A stretch of 64,000 nucleotides of DNA from Hysterangium stoloniferum. Taxonomy: Eukaryota; Basidiomycota; Agaricomycetes; Hysterangiales; Hysterangiaceae. This document shows, in pieces, positions 11,257 to 22,419 of the stretch. The notes beneath the pieces are model-generated. The model saw nothing but the letters and a program-made list of their open reading frames with translations, was not told the origin of the DNA and searched no databases. The DNA is taken from contig WHVD01000033.1 of NCBI GenBank assembly GCA_015178975.1, forward strand, positions 124,001-188,000, written 5' to 3'. Positions within the stretch are counted from its first letter, which is position 1; each line of letters begins with the position of its first letter. Position numbers and translations under genes: made by a program.

Positions 11257-13152
11257 CTACTTATACCCTACCAACACACGAGTGGAAGGAGTGGCGACCA
11301 TGCAAAGGAAAGAACGTGTGGTGAAATCTAAACGTTCAAGGCTGTAACTGATGCATTGGACATTGCTCGAGCCACGCATTATGTCACAATGTCGAAGGAG
11401 AGAAGCAAGAATGGCGATGCAATCGAGGCTACGCACTGTGATACACGCGGATTCGGACTGGGAAGATCCAGCTATTAGCTTCAGAGTCAACTTGATTATT
11501 CCTTCGCCAGACAACAGGAGATCCCAATCTGGAATTGGGTGCGTCAGAATCAGACTGGTAGGAAAGGTTCATAGGCGGATGTAAGCAAGAGGGTGCTGAA
11601 GGTAAAATATAGTGAGCGTACCTCACGATGGACCCAATGAGCGAAGAAACAACATTCAGCTCATTGATGTGATCGATGAGCAGCGTGCTGTCGTCGAAGA
11701 AGGTTTGCAAGGAGTAAATATTCCAATAAAGTAAACATGACGCCTCCGAATCAATATGTTGTGTCAATGACGCTATATGCATGTTTATGTCGTCCAATAA
11801 AACCCTCAATACAGCTCCAGCGATATCTCGAAACCATGCATCTTGGTGGATGCAACACACGAGAAGCCGGATAGGAGATTTATACAAGTGAAGTCGTTGT
11901 GCCTGATATTCTCTGTTATGGTTTTGGTGGGAAAGATGAAAAGATGTGATGTTGCGACGCACGGTTGTAACCAGAATTCAAAGAAACCTCTGATCGCCGT
12001 GAGCTCCTGTACAGATAGTGGACGCATGTGGCAGATCGCTTCCACGATAAGAACAAGGCGGAAAAGGAGGAAGCGCCAATCAAATTCTGAGACATAATGA
12101 AATTCTGATAGAGAACGGGCGATGTGTATGATAAATGATGATGTAACCTCAGCCAAGTTGGTGTGCAGCGCTGACTTGACTAAAACGTTGTAAAGTGATG
12201 ACGTAATCGCAGTTGACATGGCAAGTGGCTCTCCATCTAAGAAGGAAGAAACGCCGGGGCAGAAAAAGAAGGCCGAAGCCAAGAATGTCAGAAGCTCGGT
12301 AGTGTGACCTTTACCGCTCCGCCACCTGTGACGTGAAAATATCGGGAAACTCCTTAAAACTTCCGTCGCTTTTCTCCGAATTTGAGGCGGGTATATAGGT
12401 CTACGACTCAGATATGAGTATTTCCAGTGTATTTAATGATTGAGGTATCCCTACCTCGCTAAATCAGCACTGTCTTGGACTAGTCTTCCCAGTTTTGGCA
12501 GCGTAAGATGTTTGTGTAGAAACTTGCCAAAGGCACCACCGTCTCGTACCAAACGGGTGATTTCCCGGTATATTGTCAGCTTTGCGATCAGTGAAGCTGT
12601 CTTAGCACTGTGAAGGACTTTCATCCCAACCCTTTCCAAACCGACTCCACAGTAATACCCGGGGCCAATGTCAATACTTGACATTGTCCCCTGACTCCGC
12701 GAGATCATTCCCCAGTCATCGGTATGACTGCAATAGGGGCTGAGGTTGGATGTCGTGTTGGTGGATATCTTAACAACATTGGGTGGGTCATGATAGCCCG
12801 TTTCTCCTTGACACTGAGATCTGCCGCATGTAACACAGATCACATGAAAATAGCATTATACTTTACTCACCCACTCGTCAACCCAAATTTCTATATGGTT
12901 TGCAGACAGCTGTATGTGCTGCTCATCATCGAGGCCCCGATAACATAAATCATGGCCTGGTTCGTTACAGCGCCATCGTTCTTGAAGCTTCTCCCTGAAT
13001 ATTTCTCTCATCCCTTTAACGATCTCGTCCCGTTTCTCTGCAGTCAATACACCCGGGGAAACTAAGGGTGGTAGCTCTTCAATGTCTTCAAGGTAGATCC
13101 CAGCCGTTGCCGAATCATCATTCCCCAGAGTCGTCTCTTTGAAAATAGACAT
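11257..13152 (-). CDS. Family X protein, intact copy 2 (555 aa)
   Basis: Five exons on the minus strand: 13152-12871, 12813-12455, 12400-11963, 11912-11622 and 11554-11257. The introns are 57, 54, 50 and 67 nt, and the phases agree with copies 1 and 6. The coding length of 1668 nt is open throughout, from MSIFKETTLGNDDSATAG to the stop after VLVGYK. The N-terminal CNEPGHDLC, the exon-2 block GPGYYCGVGLERVGMKVLHS, the exon-3 block SSLYNVLVKSALHTNLAEV and the C-terminal GEGIIKLTLKLIAGSSQSES are all present. The exon 3 Lys/Gly stretch (RSGKGHTTE) recalls a P-loop but is not conserved in the family. Neighbours are convergent Y and upstream B. The function is unknown. Confidence 0.85.
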
Positions 13153-13430
13153 TAGTGGGTAGTAGTCTCACCTACACTAGAAGGGGGTGCCTTGCTTTTA
13201 TGCCGCCACCAGTCGGAGAGTTAATTCCATGAAGGTACAGCGTTATGGCTGTAGTTACACGGGATACACAGCATTTCATTCCTGCCTTCGTCCATAAGGT
13301 TCCCTCACCTTCCTTGAACCTTATAGGCTCCACCGTAATGAGGTCACTACTTCTTACACCTTCCACTGAAGGCTCACACAGCATATAATAATGGTTCAGT
13401 CGATTGTCACATAGTATAGCATTTTTCAAC
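13153..13430 (-). promoter_or_regulatory. Conserved 5' flank of X2
   Basis: Nearly identical to the flank of X1 (7118-7400), including the TATAAGGTTCAAGGAAGGT-like segment read on the minus strand and the short A-rich motif about 55 bp before the ATG. The strong match between two intact copies suggests a recent common origin of X1 and X2, or a preserved promoter. Confidence 0.4.
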
Positions 13431-14720
13431 GTCAGAGTTGAAAGCAAAACAGCTTTCTGATATCGAGAAGTGACATTGCCATGTACCATATAAATGCAGT
13501 CTGACATTACCATGTACCATATAAATGCAGTCCAAAGCGATACCCAATGGTTACTGCCGTCAAGTTGCCGCTGTCAGCCTCAGGCTTTGTCCAGAGAGAT
13601 CGCACACTTCCTGTTTTAATTTTGCAAACTTTCACCGAGGAGAAACCCGGTGCCAGGGATGGCCTAGTCGCATTAATGGTAAGCAACGTGATTTTTTCAT
13701 TCGCCCTCGCCAAATCCTTGATTGTGACGAATCCATCCGGGTGTGTATTAACTCATTCTGAATATAATCTCGTCTCAGGTGACACTGACAGCGAGCCTTA
13801 TCTTTGTCTGTCTGTCTGAGTGGAATGGTTCCCCCCCGGCTCACACGATTGATGCGTGGACATTGCTCTTTAAAGCGACGATGACAAGGTAGATCAAGCA
13901 TTGTGACCCACTCGCAGTTTGACCCATTGCAGGCAGAGCTCTTCCGGTACGTAAAGATTCACCACGCTGGCTATGCTAATACATTCCCCTTTGCTCATCT
14001 TTCTGCCCCCTTCGGTGCTGCCAATTCTACTGTGCCCTGTAAGCTCCATATGGGTCGCTGTAACCATCCCTCTTCGTTTCCACACGATGGCCATTCATTG
14101 CAGCCCTGCGTCTGTCACCACAATCGATCTTCATTTTCTCGTTTGGCTAATTTGTCAGTCAAGGAATGGACGAGGGAGCCTTAATCTTAACATACTTCCG
14201 AGATGATAATCGGCTGTTGTCGTCAAAAAATGGGCGGAATATGCGACGCTTGCCACGGCAATGCATCACAGTGTCCTGCCTCTCAAATAATCTCAGGTTC
14301 AGCAGGATAACAACAGAATTATGTCTTGGCAATACCATTTGGATCACTCTTGGCGACAATTATACTTCGGTATGGTGGTATCAGACCAAAAACGACAGAA
14401 ATTCCTTTCAAAGACAGTGGCAATGGTCGAACCCGGTCTCAGACTGGTTCAGAAACCGTCCAGGAATATTTGCTGCCATGAGACATATATATATAGTCTT
14501 ACAATATATTTAATTATTCGACAAAAAACACAAAGTCCTATAAAGCCAAAGGTATCATTGATACAATTCTCGTCAGCAATGAATTTCAGAGTTGTAGTGA
14601 GCATAAGAAGTGATTGTATGAGCTTTCAATCCGACTCAAGTGATGTAGGTTTATGCAACTATTAATGCCTCCAAAGCGAGCTGAAAAAAAAGAAAAAAGG
14701 AAGGATATTACCCTCTTCCT
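13431..14720 (-). pseudogene. Module B copy 2
   Basis: Located upstream of X2. Minus-strand landmarks are an antisense match to MAIVWKRRGMVTATHMELTG (14094 onward), VNLYVPEELCLQWVKL, and the last exon with a GTGAGTTAATACAC-like splice region. A duplicated 20-bp block (TGACATTNCCATGTACC) occurs at 13470 and 13502. The open plus-strand frame at 13903-14184 is antisense and looks like a shadow. No continuous gene model could be built. Confidence 0.4.
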
Positions 14721-15235
14721 TGCTTGCTTTCAATATACCAGTGAAAGGTGTAGCCACTGTGCAAAGGAGGGAATGAGGGGTGGAAACTAAATTCCCAAGA
14801 TACTCAAGCCTCAACTGGTTCGTTGATGAGATGCGCATTGTCCCTTAATGTGTAAGAAGACAAACAAGAATGGTGAAGGGAGTCAGTACAACCGCAATTA
14901 TTCCTCTGAGAGCCAACGCCCTTGGTCAATGTGGTCTCCAAATCATTTGCATCAGAAATGGACTGGTGAGGTAATGTCATGCACAAAATGATAAATAATA
15001 CAGGAAGAGAAAAGATAGTGAACATAATGTATTAAGGGCTCCACGAGCGAAGAAACTACCCAAGTTGATGTGAGTGGAGAGCAGCACCGTTGTTATCATT
15101 GAAGAAGGTTGGCAAGGCGACAAATTTTTAATACAGTGATTACTACGTCGAAAAATGAATATGACCCCTGGAGGATGTCATGTTTATGTTTATTTCATCC
15201 ACCACGATATTGAATACGGGTTGAAGGCCCTTGTT
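14721..15235 (-). pseudogene. Old X-like 3' remnant
   Basis: On the minus strand this aligns in order with the end of X exon 4, intron 4 and exon 5. It has a stretch like TTCTTCAATGATAACAACGG, then LSSYTLRDNAHLINEPVEA-type sequence (15025-14804), and a terminal GTGGCTACACCTTTCACTGG matching the VATPSTRVSV region. It is far more diverged than the other X copies, so it belongs to the older D/E-type layer of the array. Confidence 0.4.
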
Positions 15236-15785
15236 TATTGCGAGGCTTTGGGCTATAAGATCACCGACCCTGGAGATTGAAAATGGAATTTGAAGATAAG
15301 ATTCGCGTGAACGACAGAAATGTTCTCACGGATTAGTGATTATTCCTACTGTTCTTTGTTATTATACAATGACTTCCTTCGTGTGATCCTAGGTAAGTGA
15401 CGGGGGAACCGAGGTGGCGGGGCTTCGTCGAGATTTGGTAGCGGTATTCTACATGATGGGATGGTCATTAATGAATTCGATGTGGTTCTAGCCAAAACTA
15501 GCACTTAATATATTCAATATGTGTGTGAGAAAGAGCTGTAGAGCATTCTGCGAGGGAAATAGTGGCTGTATGCGCTCTTAAATTGGATCATACTACTATG
15601 TGGCTTGAAACTACGGTTACAAAGCGAGTTAAGAAAAGATCAATAGGACTGCTCCTGCCGGTGTGGTTGAAATGTGGAGAGAGGGTTGAAAATCAAGGGG
15701 AATTGATCAAGAAAGACCTTCCCCTGGGCATCCATATTAAATCAAAACTGAGGCCATGTTAAAATTAGACGACACGGACGCACCG
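15236..15785 (+). pseudogene. Old Y-like remnant
   Basis: Convergent to the X-like remnant on its left. It has weak matches to Y, such as CGAGGCTTTGGGCTATAAGA (compare the Y block GGCCCTTGGTGGGAAGATCA) and VCALKLDHTTMWLETTV at 15562 onward, followed by LLLPVWLKCGERV. Degenerate. Confidence 0.35.
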
Positions 15786-16445
15786 GTGAGTGGTGTGGCG
15801 ACGATGCATCAGAAGGCATTGACAGCGAGGACTAGACCTTCATAGTCGATCATGGATGCTTCGTTGATTGAGCCGCGGATCACGTCCCAATGTACAAGGA
15901 GAGAAACGAGAATGGCGATGGTATTGAAGCTGCACACCGTGGGACACGCGAGACCATGGTCAGAAGATCCAGCTATCAGGATCAGAGTAATCCCGATTAT
16001 TTCTTCGGCGCATAATGCAGCAACTCTGTTCGTTGTGATGAGACGATGGCAAAGCAGATTGAGGATTGTGAGGTACTGTGAGTCCTCGCCAATGTTAAAG
16101 GTGACATCTAGCGGTTTCTCCTTGGCTAGCATGATTGCGGTGACTAACTCATCAGTATCATTTTTGATAAAACGGCCTGGAACCCTCATAGTTATGTTCC
16201 GGGGCTTTTTCTTCCAGAAAATGGAGACATAAGTCGAATTCGTCAATGCTACCGACACATCAGTGAAAGGTGTGGCGACTACGCATAGGAAGGAACAGGT
16301 GACGACAATTAATGTTCAAGAGTCCGACATATCTTGTAGAAGAGTTCCTTAATATTAGATCGACTCAAATGATTGTTTCCTTACTCCTCTAACTGAAATA
16401 ATTCAAACATGGCAATTGGAATGGAATCCAGTCAACTGAACGCAC
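15786..16445 (-). pseudogene. Module C copy with a long open frame (149 codons)
   Basis: The minus-strand frame 16258-15809 is open and is the longest C-type frame seen. It reads SVALTNSTYVSIFWKKKPRN, then RVPGRFIKNDTDELVTAIML, then ITLILIAGSSDHGLACPTV and LLVHWDVIRGSINEASM, ending with FLCIVATPLTGASV. It shows that C and X share one repeated module, because ITLILIAGSS...FLCIVATP parallels DLTLKLIAGSS...FLCVVATP of X exon 5. Upstream C sequence continues to about 16440, where unique sequence begins. Confidence 0.5.
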
Positions 16446-17690
16446 TCAATTGCGGTGCTTACTGAAATTCTGAGAGCCATAGTGTAATCTCTCAACGATA
16501 TTGGAGTAGGGAACGTTTAAAAGTGTCCCTGGTGATTCTGTTCCACAAAAGGTCAAGTGGCCTAGTTACACACCTTGATATAGTTATAGAGAATGCAAGA
16601 TTTGAATGACCCACTCCAGAAATTTATCGAATCATCTCCACCTTGTTTGTGGTACGACGTATCGATAAAATCACCGGTCCGAAGAATCAAGGGATGATTC
16701 GGACAATAGGGCCGGTGACACGGGACGGAAGGCGTCAATTCCCTTTTATTTGGACGGAGTGGTCGCACATAGACATACTTTCAATTCTGGGTCAACCACT
16801 GACTTGCTGCTATATTCTTGAGACCTATCCTTACCGCCTCTTGACGGCGCCGCGGATCATTTATCGACAATTTCTCATGAGTGACTGAGTCTACTATTGG
16901 TTCCATTAATTGATATGTTGTCATGGGATGTAGATCATGACCATGCCAAGTTCCTAGATGGAACGAAAGAAGATACTCCCCTGAAAATTGTGAATAACCC
17001 TGAGGATAATTCTTCAACGGTTCCCGGTGAGTCCTTCATACCTCCCCTTGAGATACAACTGAGAAGTCGTCAATCGGAATTAGGTGCATCCTCTCATCAC
17101 TCGTGCGCAGCGTCCCGATTGGCAAGCCAAATGGCATACATTTCTCCCGAGCTTCTCTTGTCGTCGTATAGTGGTGGTGGTGGGGTAATGGACTCATCTG
17201 TCTCGCATGTTAGCGGTGTTGGTATTTCACACGATATATGTTTGGATGAATCAAAATCCTTTGGTAAGGTTGGAGACGGGGATGCACCACGGAAGGTCTT
17301 GAGTAGAGTCTTCGCAGCCTGGAGTTGACCGGCCTTTGCCGATAGAGCCGATCGATTTCCAGGTGACATTTAAAAATGACATTTTGGATACCAGCAGGTA
17401 TAGATGGTGGGCAGCAGTAATTGGAAGTTTAAGTCGAAGATGACACAGAATAGTGTTGTACCAGCGTTGATTCTACGTGAAGTATAGAAGTGGGCAACGA
17501 CTTGCTGACCTTCTTGTACAACGAGCTTGACACAGAGGTAAATGAAATTCGCTGTCATTGTTGGACTGTAGGAGATGCCAAAGGTGCGTTTTATAGACCA
17601 TTTGAAGCCATCTTGGCACTACTCCGGCGGAGGGCCTGAAATTCCGAACGTGGAGTGCCACGGCGGTGGCCGATGCCTTATCTTCGCTTA
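16446..17690 (-). CDS. Unique, unrecognised gene segment inserted in the array
   Basis: This is the only stretch in the array with no counterpart elsewhere in the window. On the minus strand it holds an open frame 17369-17097 (NRSALSAKAGQLQAAKTLLK, Pro-rich DESITPPPPLYDD). A small GTATGA...TTTCAG intron at about 17037-16976 then allows SVVSQGE to join GEYLLSFHLGTWHGHDLHP and LSINDPRRRQEAVRIGLKN, stop at 16781. The Ala/Lys helix followed by an acidic Pro-rich linker could be a cytosolic tail. A frame conflict near 17100 means it may be broken or have another intron. Its left and right edges truncate module C and X3. Confidence 0.35.
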
Positions 17691-17734
17691 TTACAAAATG
17701 AAATTCTGATAGAGAACGGGCGATATTTATGATT

Positions 17735-17883
17735 GTTGGAATACGAAGTGAGTCTCGTTACAACGGATAAGGACTACAATAAATGTATCGTCCTTATATG
17801 TATACGCCTAGTAACTGCTTACTAATATAGGCGTATGGTCCGTGCTCCTTGTTGCTCGCATATCAGATTCCCAAAATCCAACA
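17735..17883. mobile_element. Solo-LTR-like insertion (Copia type), 149 bp
   Basis: Starts TGTTGGAATACGAAG and ends CCAACA, the terminal pattern of Ty1/Copia LTRs. The flanks ATGAT and ATGTT are a near-match 5-bp target duplication. Its 5' end is similar to the insertion at 57049. No internal coding region is present. It interrupts X3 exon 3 and is therefore younger than that gene copy. Confidence 0.6.
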
Positions 17884-17884
17884 A

Positions 17885-17990
17885 TGTTGAAATAGACTCG
17901 TGCGCCTAAGCTTAAGTTAAACTTACACAACGACACTAAACAACACCGTCCCATCCCGTATCAAGCTTATATGACAGTACCCAGCCATAT
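17885..17990. mobile_element. LTR-terminus-like fragment, nested next to 17735-17883
   Basis: Begins TGTTGAAATAGACTCGTGCG and ends before AAATGTTGATGC, where X3 exon 3 resumes. The same starting sequence (TGTTGAGATAGACTCGAGCG) occurs at 26431. The two insertions are adjacent, so one landed at the edge of the other. The family is uncertain, and only a terminal piece is visible. Confidence 0.45.
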
Positions 17991-18989
17991 CGAAATGTTG
18001 ATGCAACCTCATCAAAGTTGGTGTGCAGCGGTAACTTGACTAAAACGTTGTACAGTGATGACGTAATCTCAGGCGACGCGTCTCTATCTAACCAATGAAC
18101 GCCGGGGCAGGAAAAGAAGGCCGAAGCCAAGAATGTCATAAGCTGGGTAGTGTGACCTTTTCCGCTCCGTCGGGTGTGACGTGAAAATATCGGGAAAGTC
18201 TCTAAAACCTCCGTCGCTCTTCTCCGAATTTGAGGCGGGTATATAAGTCTACAGCTCAGACATGAGTATTTCCAGCGTATGATTGAGATATCCCTACCTC
18301 GCTAAATCAGCACTGTCTTGAACTAGTCTTCCCAGTCTTGGCGGCGTGAGGTGGTTGTGTAGAAACTTGCCAAAGGCACCACCGTCTCGTACCAAACGGG
18401 TGATTTCCCGGTATATTGTCAGCTTTCCGATCAGCGAAGCTGTCTTAGCACTGTGAAGAACTTTCATCCCAACCCTTTCCAAACCGACTCCATAGTAATA
18501 CCCGGGGCCAATGTCAAGTATTGACATTGTCCCCTGACTCCGTGAGATCATTCCCCAGTCATCGGCATGACTGCAATAGGGGCTGAGGTTGGATGTCGTG
18601 TTGGTGGACATCTTAACAACATTCGGTGGGTCATGGTAGCCCGTTTCTCCTTGACACTGAATACGCAGCATGTGACACATCACTTGGAATAGCATTATAC
18701 TTTACTCACCCACTAGTCAACCCAAATCTCTATATGGTTTGCAGTCAGCTGTATGTGTTGCCTACCATCCGGAGCCGGATAACATAAATCATGGCCGGGT
18801 TCGTTACAACCCCAGCGTCCTCGAACCTTCTCCGTGAACATCTCTCTCATCCTTTAACGATCTCGTCCCATTGCTCTGAACTCAATACACCAGGGGAAAC
18901 TAAGGGTGGGAGTTCCTCAATGTCCTCAAGGTCGATCTCAGCCGTTGCCGAATCGTGATTCCCCCGAGTCGTCTCGTTGGAAGTAGACA

Positions 18990-19580
18990 TTAGTGGGTAG
19001 CAGTCTCCGAGTCCAGGTCGAGCACCGATTATTTTTTCGGTGCATAATGTAGCAACTCTGTTCGATGTGACGGTGGCAACGTAGATTGAGGATTATGAAG
19101 TACTGTGAGTCTTTGTCAATGTTAAAGTTGACATCTGACAGTGTCTCCTTGGTTAGCACCATTGTAGCGACTAACTCACCAGCATTATTTTTGATAAAAT
19201 TGCCTGGAACCCTCATAGTTATATTCCGGGGGTTATTTCCGGGAAAATGGGGACGTATGTCTAATTCGTCACCGACACATCAATGAAAGGTGTGGTGACT
19301 ACGCACAGGAAAGAACAGGTAACGATAACCAACGTTCAAGAGTCCGACGTATCTTCTCTTTCATATTAGATTGAATCAAATATCTTTTTCGCTACTACTC
19401 GAAATGAAACAATTCAAAACATAACAATTTGTAATGAACTCCAGTGAACAAAAATGAAAGCAGTACGTGAAACGTCGGGATAGCCAGTAAAAATACTTTG
19501 TCGTGGCGTGTAATGTGATCCTAGCGACTGAAACATTCAAACACAACACAAACGAGATGGCTTGGCTTGGCTTGTGCACG
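18990..19580 (-). pseudogene. Module C copy 3, fused to the X3 start
   Basis: The frame 19216-18938 reads RVPGNFIKNNAGELVATMVL, LTKETLSDVNFNIDKDSQYF and CHRHIEQSCYIM. It then runs directly into the X3 5' flank and start region (LLPTNVYFQRDD is X 5' sequence read out of frame). The junction is at about 19005. The upstream C part (SFVLCLNVSVARITLHATTK, 19579-19376) is present. Confidence 0.5.
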
Positions 19581-19787
19581 CGGCGATGATACAGTGATTA
19601 TATGCGTTCTTACATAGGTTCAAATCATATAGCTTTATAACATCCCCAACCAGAGCGGTAAAGAATAAAGGGCATTTGGTTGAGTTGTGTCGGCATTATC
19701 GAAGAGAAATGATTAGAAGGTGTGAACAGTTGATGGTGCAAGACCAGTGTCGGGGCAACCATGTTTCTCCAACACTGATATGAGGCT
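19581..19787 (+). pseudogene. Module Y remnant, convergent with X4
   Basis: Only the Y 3' part is present: CAGTGATTATATGCGTTCTT, then TGTCGGCATTATCGAAGAGA. This is the EMCRHYRREM region of Y with interruptions. Its left part has been lost at the junction with C near 19580. Confidence 0.4.
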
Positions 19788-21640
19788 CTAATTAGACCCT
19801 ACCGATACATGAGTGGAAGGTGTGGCGACCACGCAAAGGAAGGAACTTGCGGTCAAATCCAAACACTTAGGCGGGTAACTGATGGGGTAGTCATTGCTCG
19901 AACCGTGTATTATGTCACAATGTGGAAGAAGAGAAGCGAGCAGGGGGATGATATCGAGGCTGCGCACTGTGGTACACGCGGATTCGGGCGGAAGATCCAA
20001 CTACCAGTTTCAGAGTCAATGCAATTATTCGGTTACCACACATAAGCAGACGCCAATTAGGACTCGTGTGGGTCAGAACGAGACTGGTAGGACAGTTTCA
20101 TCGGCGGATGTAAGACGGCGGTGCAATAAGGTAAAATATTGTGAACATCCCGTACGATGGGCCCAACGAGGGAAGAAACCACATTCAGCTGGCAGATGTG
20201 ATCGGTGAGAAGCGTGCTGTCGTTGAAGAAATTGGCAAGGAGTAAATACTCCCTCACAATAAATCTAATCTCTCCAAATCAAGATGAAGTGTCAATGACG
20301 CTATTATGTCGTCCAATATAACCCTCAATGCCGCTGCAGCAAAATCTCGATACCATACATCATGGTGGATGCAACACACGAGAAGCCGGATAGGATGTTC
20401 AGATGAGGCAATTAGTGGCCGGTGACTTTGTCTGTTATGCTTTTGGTGGGCGGGATGAAATCATGTGGTGTGGCGACGCACGGTTGTAACCAGAATTCAA
20501 TGTAACCTCTGATCGCCGTGAGCTCCTCTACAGATAGTTGACGCAGGTGGCAGATCGCTTCCACGATATACACAAGGCCGAAAATTGGTGAGAGATGATG
20601 AAATTATATTAGATAACGGGCGATGTGTATGATAAATGTCGATGCGACCTCATCAAAGTGGGTGTGCAGCGGTGACTTGACTAAACCATTGTAAAGTGAT
20701 GACGTGATCGCAGTTGACGTATCGCTATATGACGAATGAACGCCGGGGCACCATAGGAAGGCCGAAGCCAAAAATAGTATCAGGTGGTGGGTGTAACTTT
20801 TGCCACCCCGCTGCATGTGAAGTGAAAATATCGGGAATCTTAAAACCACTGTCGCTCTTCTCCCAATTTGAGGCGGATATGTAGGTCTACGACTCAGACA
20901 TGAGTATTTCGAGTGTATTTAATGATTGAGGTATCCCTACCTCGCTGAATCAACACTCTCCTGAACTAGTCTTCCCAGTCTTGGCAGCGTAAGATGCTTG
21001 TGCTGAAACTTGCTAAAGGCACCGTCGTCTTGAGACAATCGACCCATAATTTGCCCGTATATTGTCAGCTTTGCCATCAGCGAAACCTTTTTTGCATTGT
21101 GAAGGACTTTGATCCCAACCCTTTCCAAACCGACTCCGCAGTAATACCCTGGGCTAATTTCCATACTTGATGATGTCAGAATCCGTGAGATCATTCCCCA
21201 GTCATCGGCATGACTGCGATACGGGCTGACGTTGGATGTCGTGTTGGTGGATATCTAAACAACATTCGGTGGGTCATGGCACCCCGTTTCTCCTTGACAC
21301 TAAAATGCCCAGCATGTGACACAGATCACATGGAAATAGCATTGTACTTTACTCACCACTCGTCAACCCAAATCTCTATATGGTTTTCAGACAGTTGTAC
21401 GTGGTGCTCGTCATCGGGGGCCCGATAACATAAATCATGGCCGAGTTCATTACAGCCCCATCGTTCTCGAAGCTTTTCTCTGAATATCTCTCTCATCCAT
21501 GTCTTAATGATCTGGTCCCGTTGCTCTGCACACAATACACCTGGTGAAATTAAGGGTGGTATCTCCTCAACGCCTTCAAGGTAGGTCTGACCCGTTGCCT
21601 CATCATGATTTCCCAGAGTTGTCTCGTTGAAAACAGACAT
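19788..21640 (-). pseudogene. Family X copy 4, pseudogene
   Basis: All five exons are recognisable on the minus strand. Exon 1 starts MSVFNETTLGNHDEATGQ at 21640, exon 2 ends at 20942, exon 3 includes PLHTHFDEVASTFIIHIARY, exon 4 includes STLLTDHICQLNVVSSL, and exon 5 ends VSVGSN at 19788. It is inactive: one G is missing at the exon 1 donor, exon 2 has TAG after NVV near 21256, and exon 3 carries a deletion near 20600. It stands head to head with X5 across the inversion junction. Confidence 0.8.
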
Positions 21641-22300
21641 TTGTGAGTAGCAGTCGTGCTTACACCAGAAGGTGGTGACGGGTTTTTTTTTTAGCGCAGC
21701 CAGTCGCAATGTTCTATAGACTTGTGGCTGTGCTTACACAGGATTTACAGTCGCCTTCATAACCAAAATCCCCTCACCTTCTTTGAACTATTTGGGCTCC
21801 AGTAAACTCAGTTACCTCATTAATTTTTTCCGCCTGCCGCTGAAGGCTCACACACCATTTAAGAATAGTTTACGCAATTGTCACCACATAATATAGTATT
21901 TCGGATATTATTGCGCGTCAAAGTTGAAAGCAAAACGGCTTTTCATTGGAGGCGTGGATATGCAGTTCAGAGCTATGCTTTCCGGCTGCTGCTTTCAAGT
22001 TGGCGTTGTCAGCCTCAAACTTTTTCTGGAAAGAGTGTGCGCTGCCTGTTTAATTTTATCAAACTTTCAACGAGTTAATGGTAAGCAACGTGATTTCTTC
22101 CTTCACCCATGCCATATCAATCGGCTTGACTTTTGTGCAATGTCTGAACAAGACAAAGAGTGACGTAAGACCAAATTTCTCATTGTAGATTTTATCGAGG
22201 TACATAAGAGGCTGGCTTAAACTTATTTTGATTATGGCGTGTCCATCAGAATTCTTATTGACACACTGTACATATAATCGCGTCTCATATCGTACTTACT
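21641..22300 (-). pseudogene. Module B copy 3, 5'-truncated, with X4 5' flank
   Basis: The part next to X4 is a degenerate X 5' flank. From about 21900 to 22300 it matches the B 3' end on the minus strand, including a small intron (GTAAGTACGATAT...TACAG at about 22300-22267) and the ATGGACACGCC motif of the last exon. It stops abruptly at the inversion junction. Confidence 0.45.
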
Positions 22301-22305
22301 TGGGA
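22297..22305. other. Inversion junction 1 (minus block to plus block)
   Basis: To the left, sequence reads as module B on the minus strand, up to the B donor AGTAAGTACG. To the right, from GGGATGACATGCTGTGAATCC, it reads as an X 5' flank on the plus strand. All units to the left are minus and all units to 61.9 kb are plus. No spacer separates them. Confidence 0.75.
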
Positions 22306-22419
22306 TGACATGCTGTGAATCCTGTGTAAGCACAGCCACGAGTCTGTAGAACACTCTGACTGACTGCGCTACAAGAGCCTGGCACTTTCTTCTAGTGTAA
22401 GTGCGACTGCTACGCCCAA

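Larger units (their letters stand above)
17691..18988 (-). pseudogene. Family X copy 3, truncated pseudogene
   Basis: Exon 1 (18988 to about 18712), exon 2 (about 18670-18306) and the start of exon 3 are clear, with introns at the expected places. Exon 1 has a frameshift near 18850 and a stop in the VDEW motif (GAC TAG TGG at about 18715). Exon 2 is well preserved (GPGYYYGVGLERVGMK). Exon 3 is interrupted by LTR-like insertions and is cut at 17690 by the unique segment, so exons 4-5 are missing. Upstream, only about 15 bp of the normal 5' flank remain before module C sequence begins. Confidence 0.8.

Noticed and set aside
13903-14184. Plus-strand frame rich in Cys and His (HDGHSLQPCVCHH).
   Set aside because: It is antisense to module B and is not kept open in other B copies.
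16897-17328. Plus-strand 143-codon frame in the unique segment.
   Set aside because: Frames are open on both strands, but the minus strand offers a consistent GT-AG intron and continues beyond it, so I prefer the minus strand. This is not certain.
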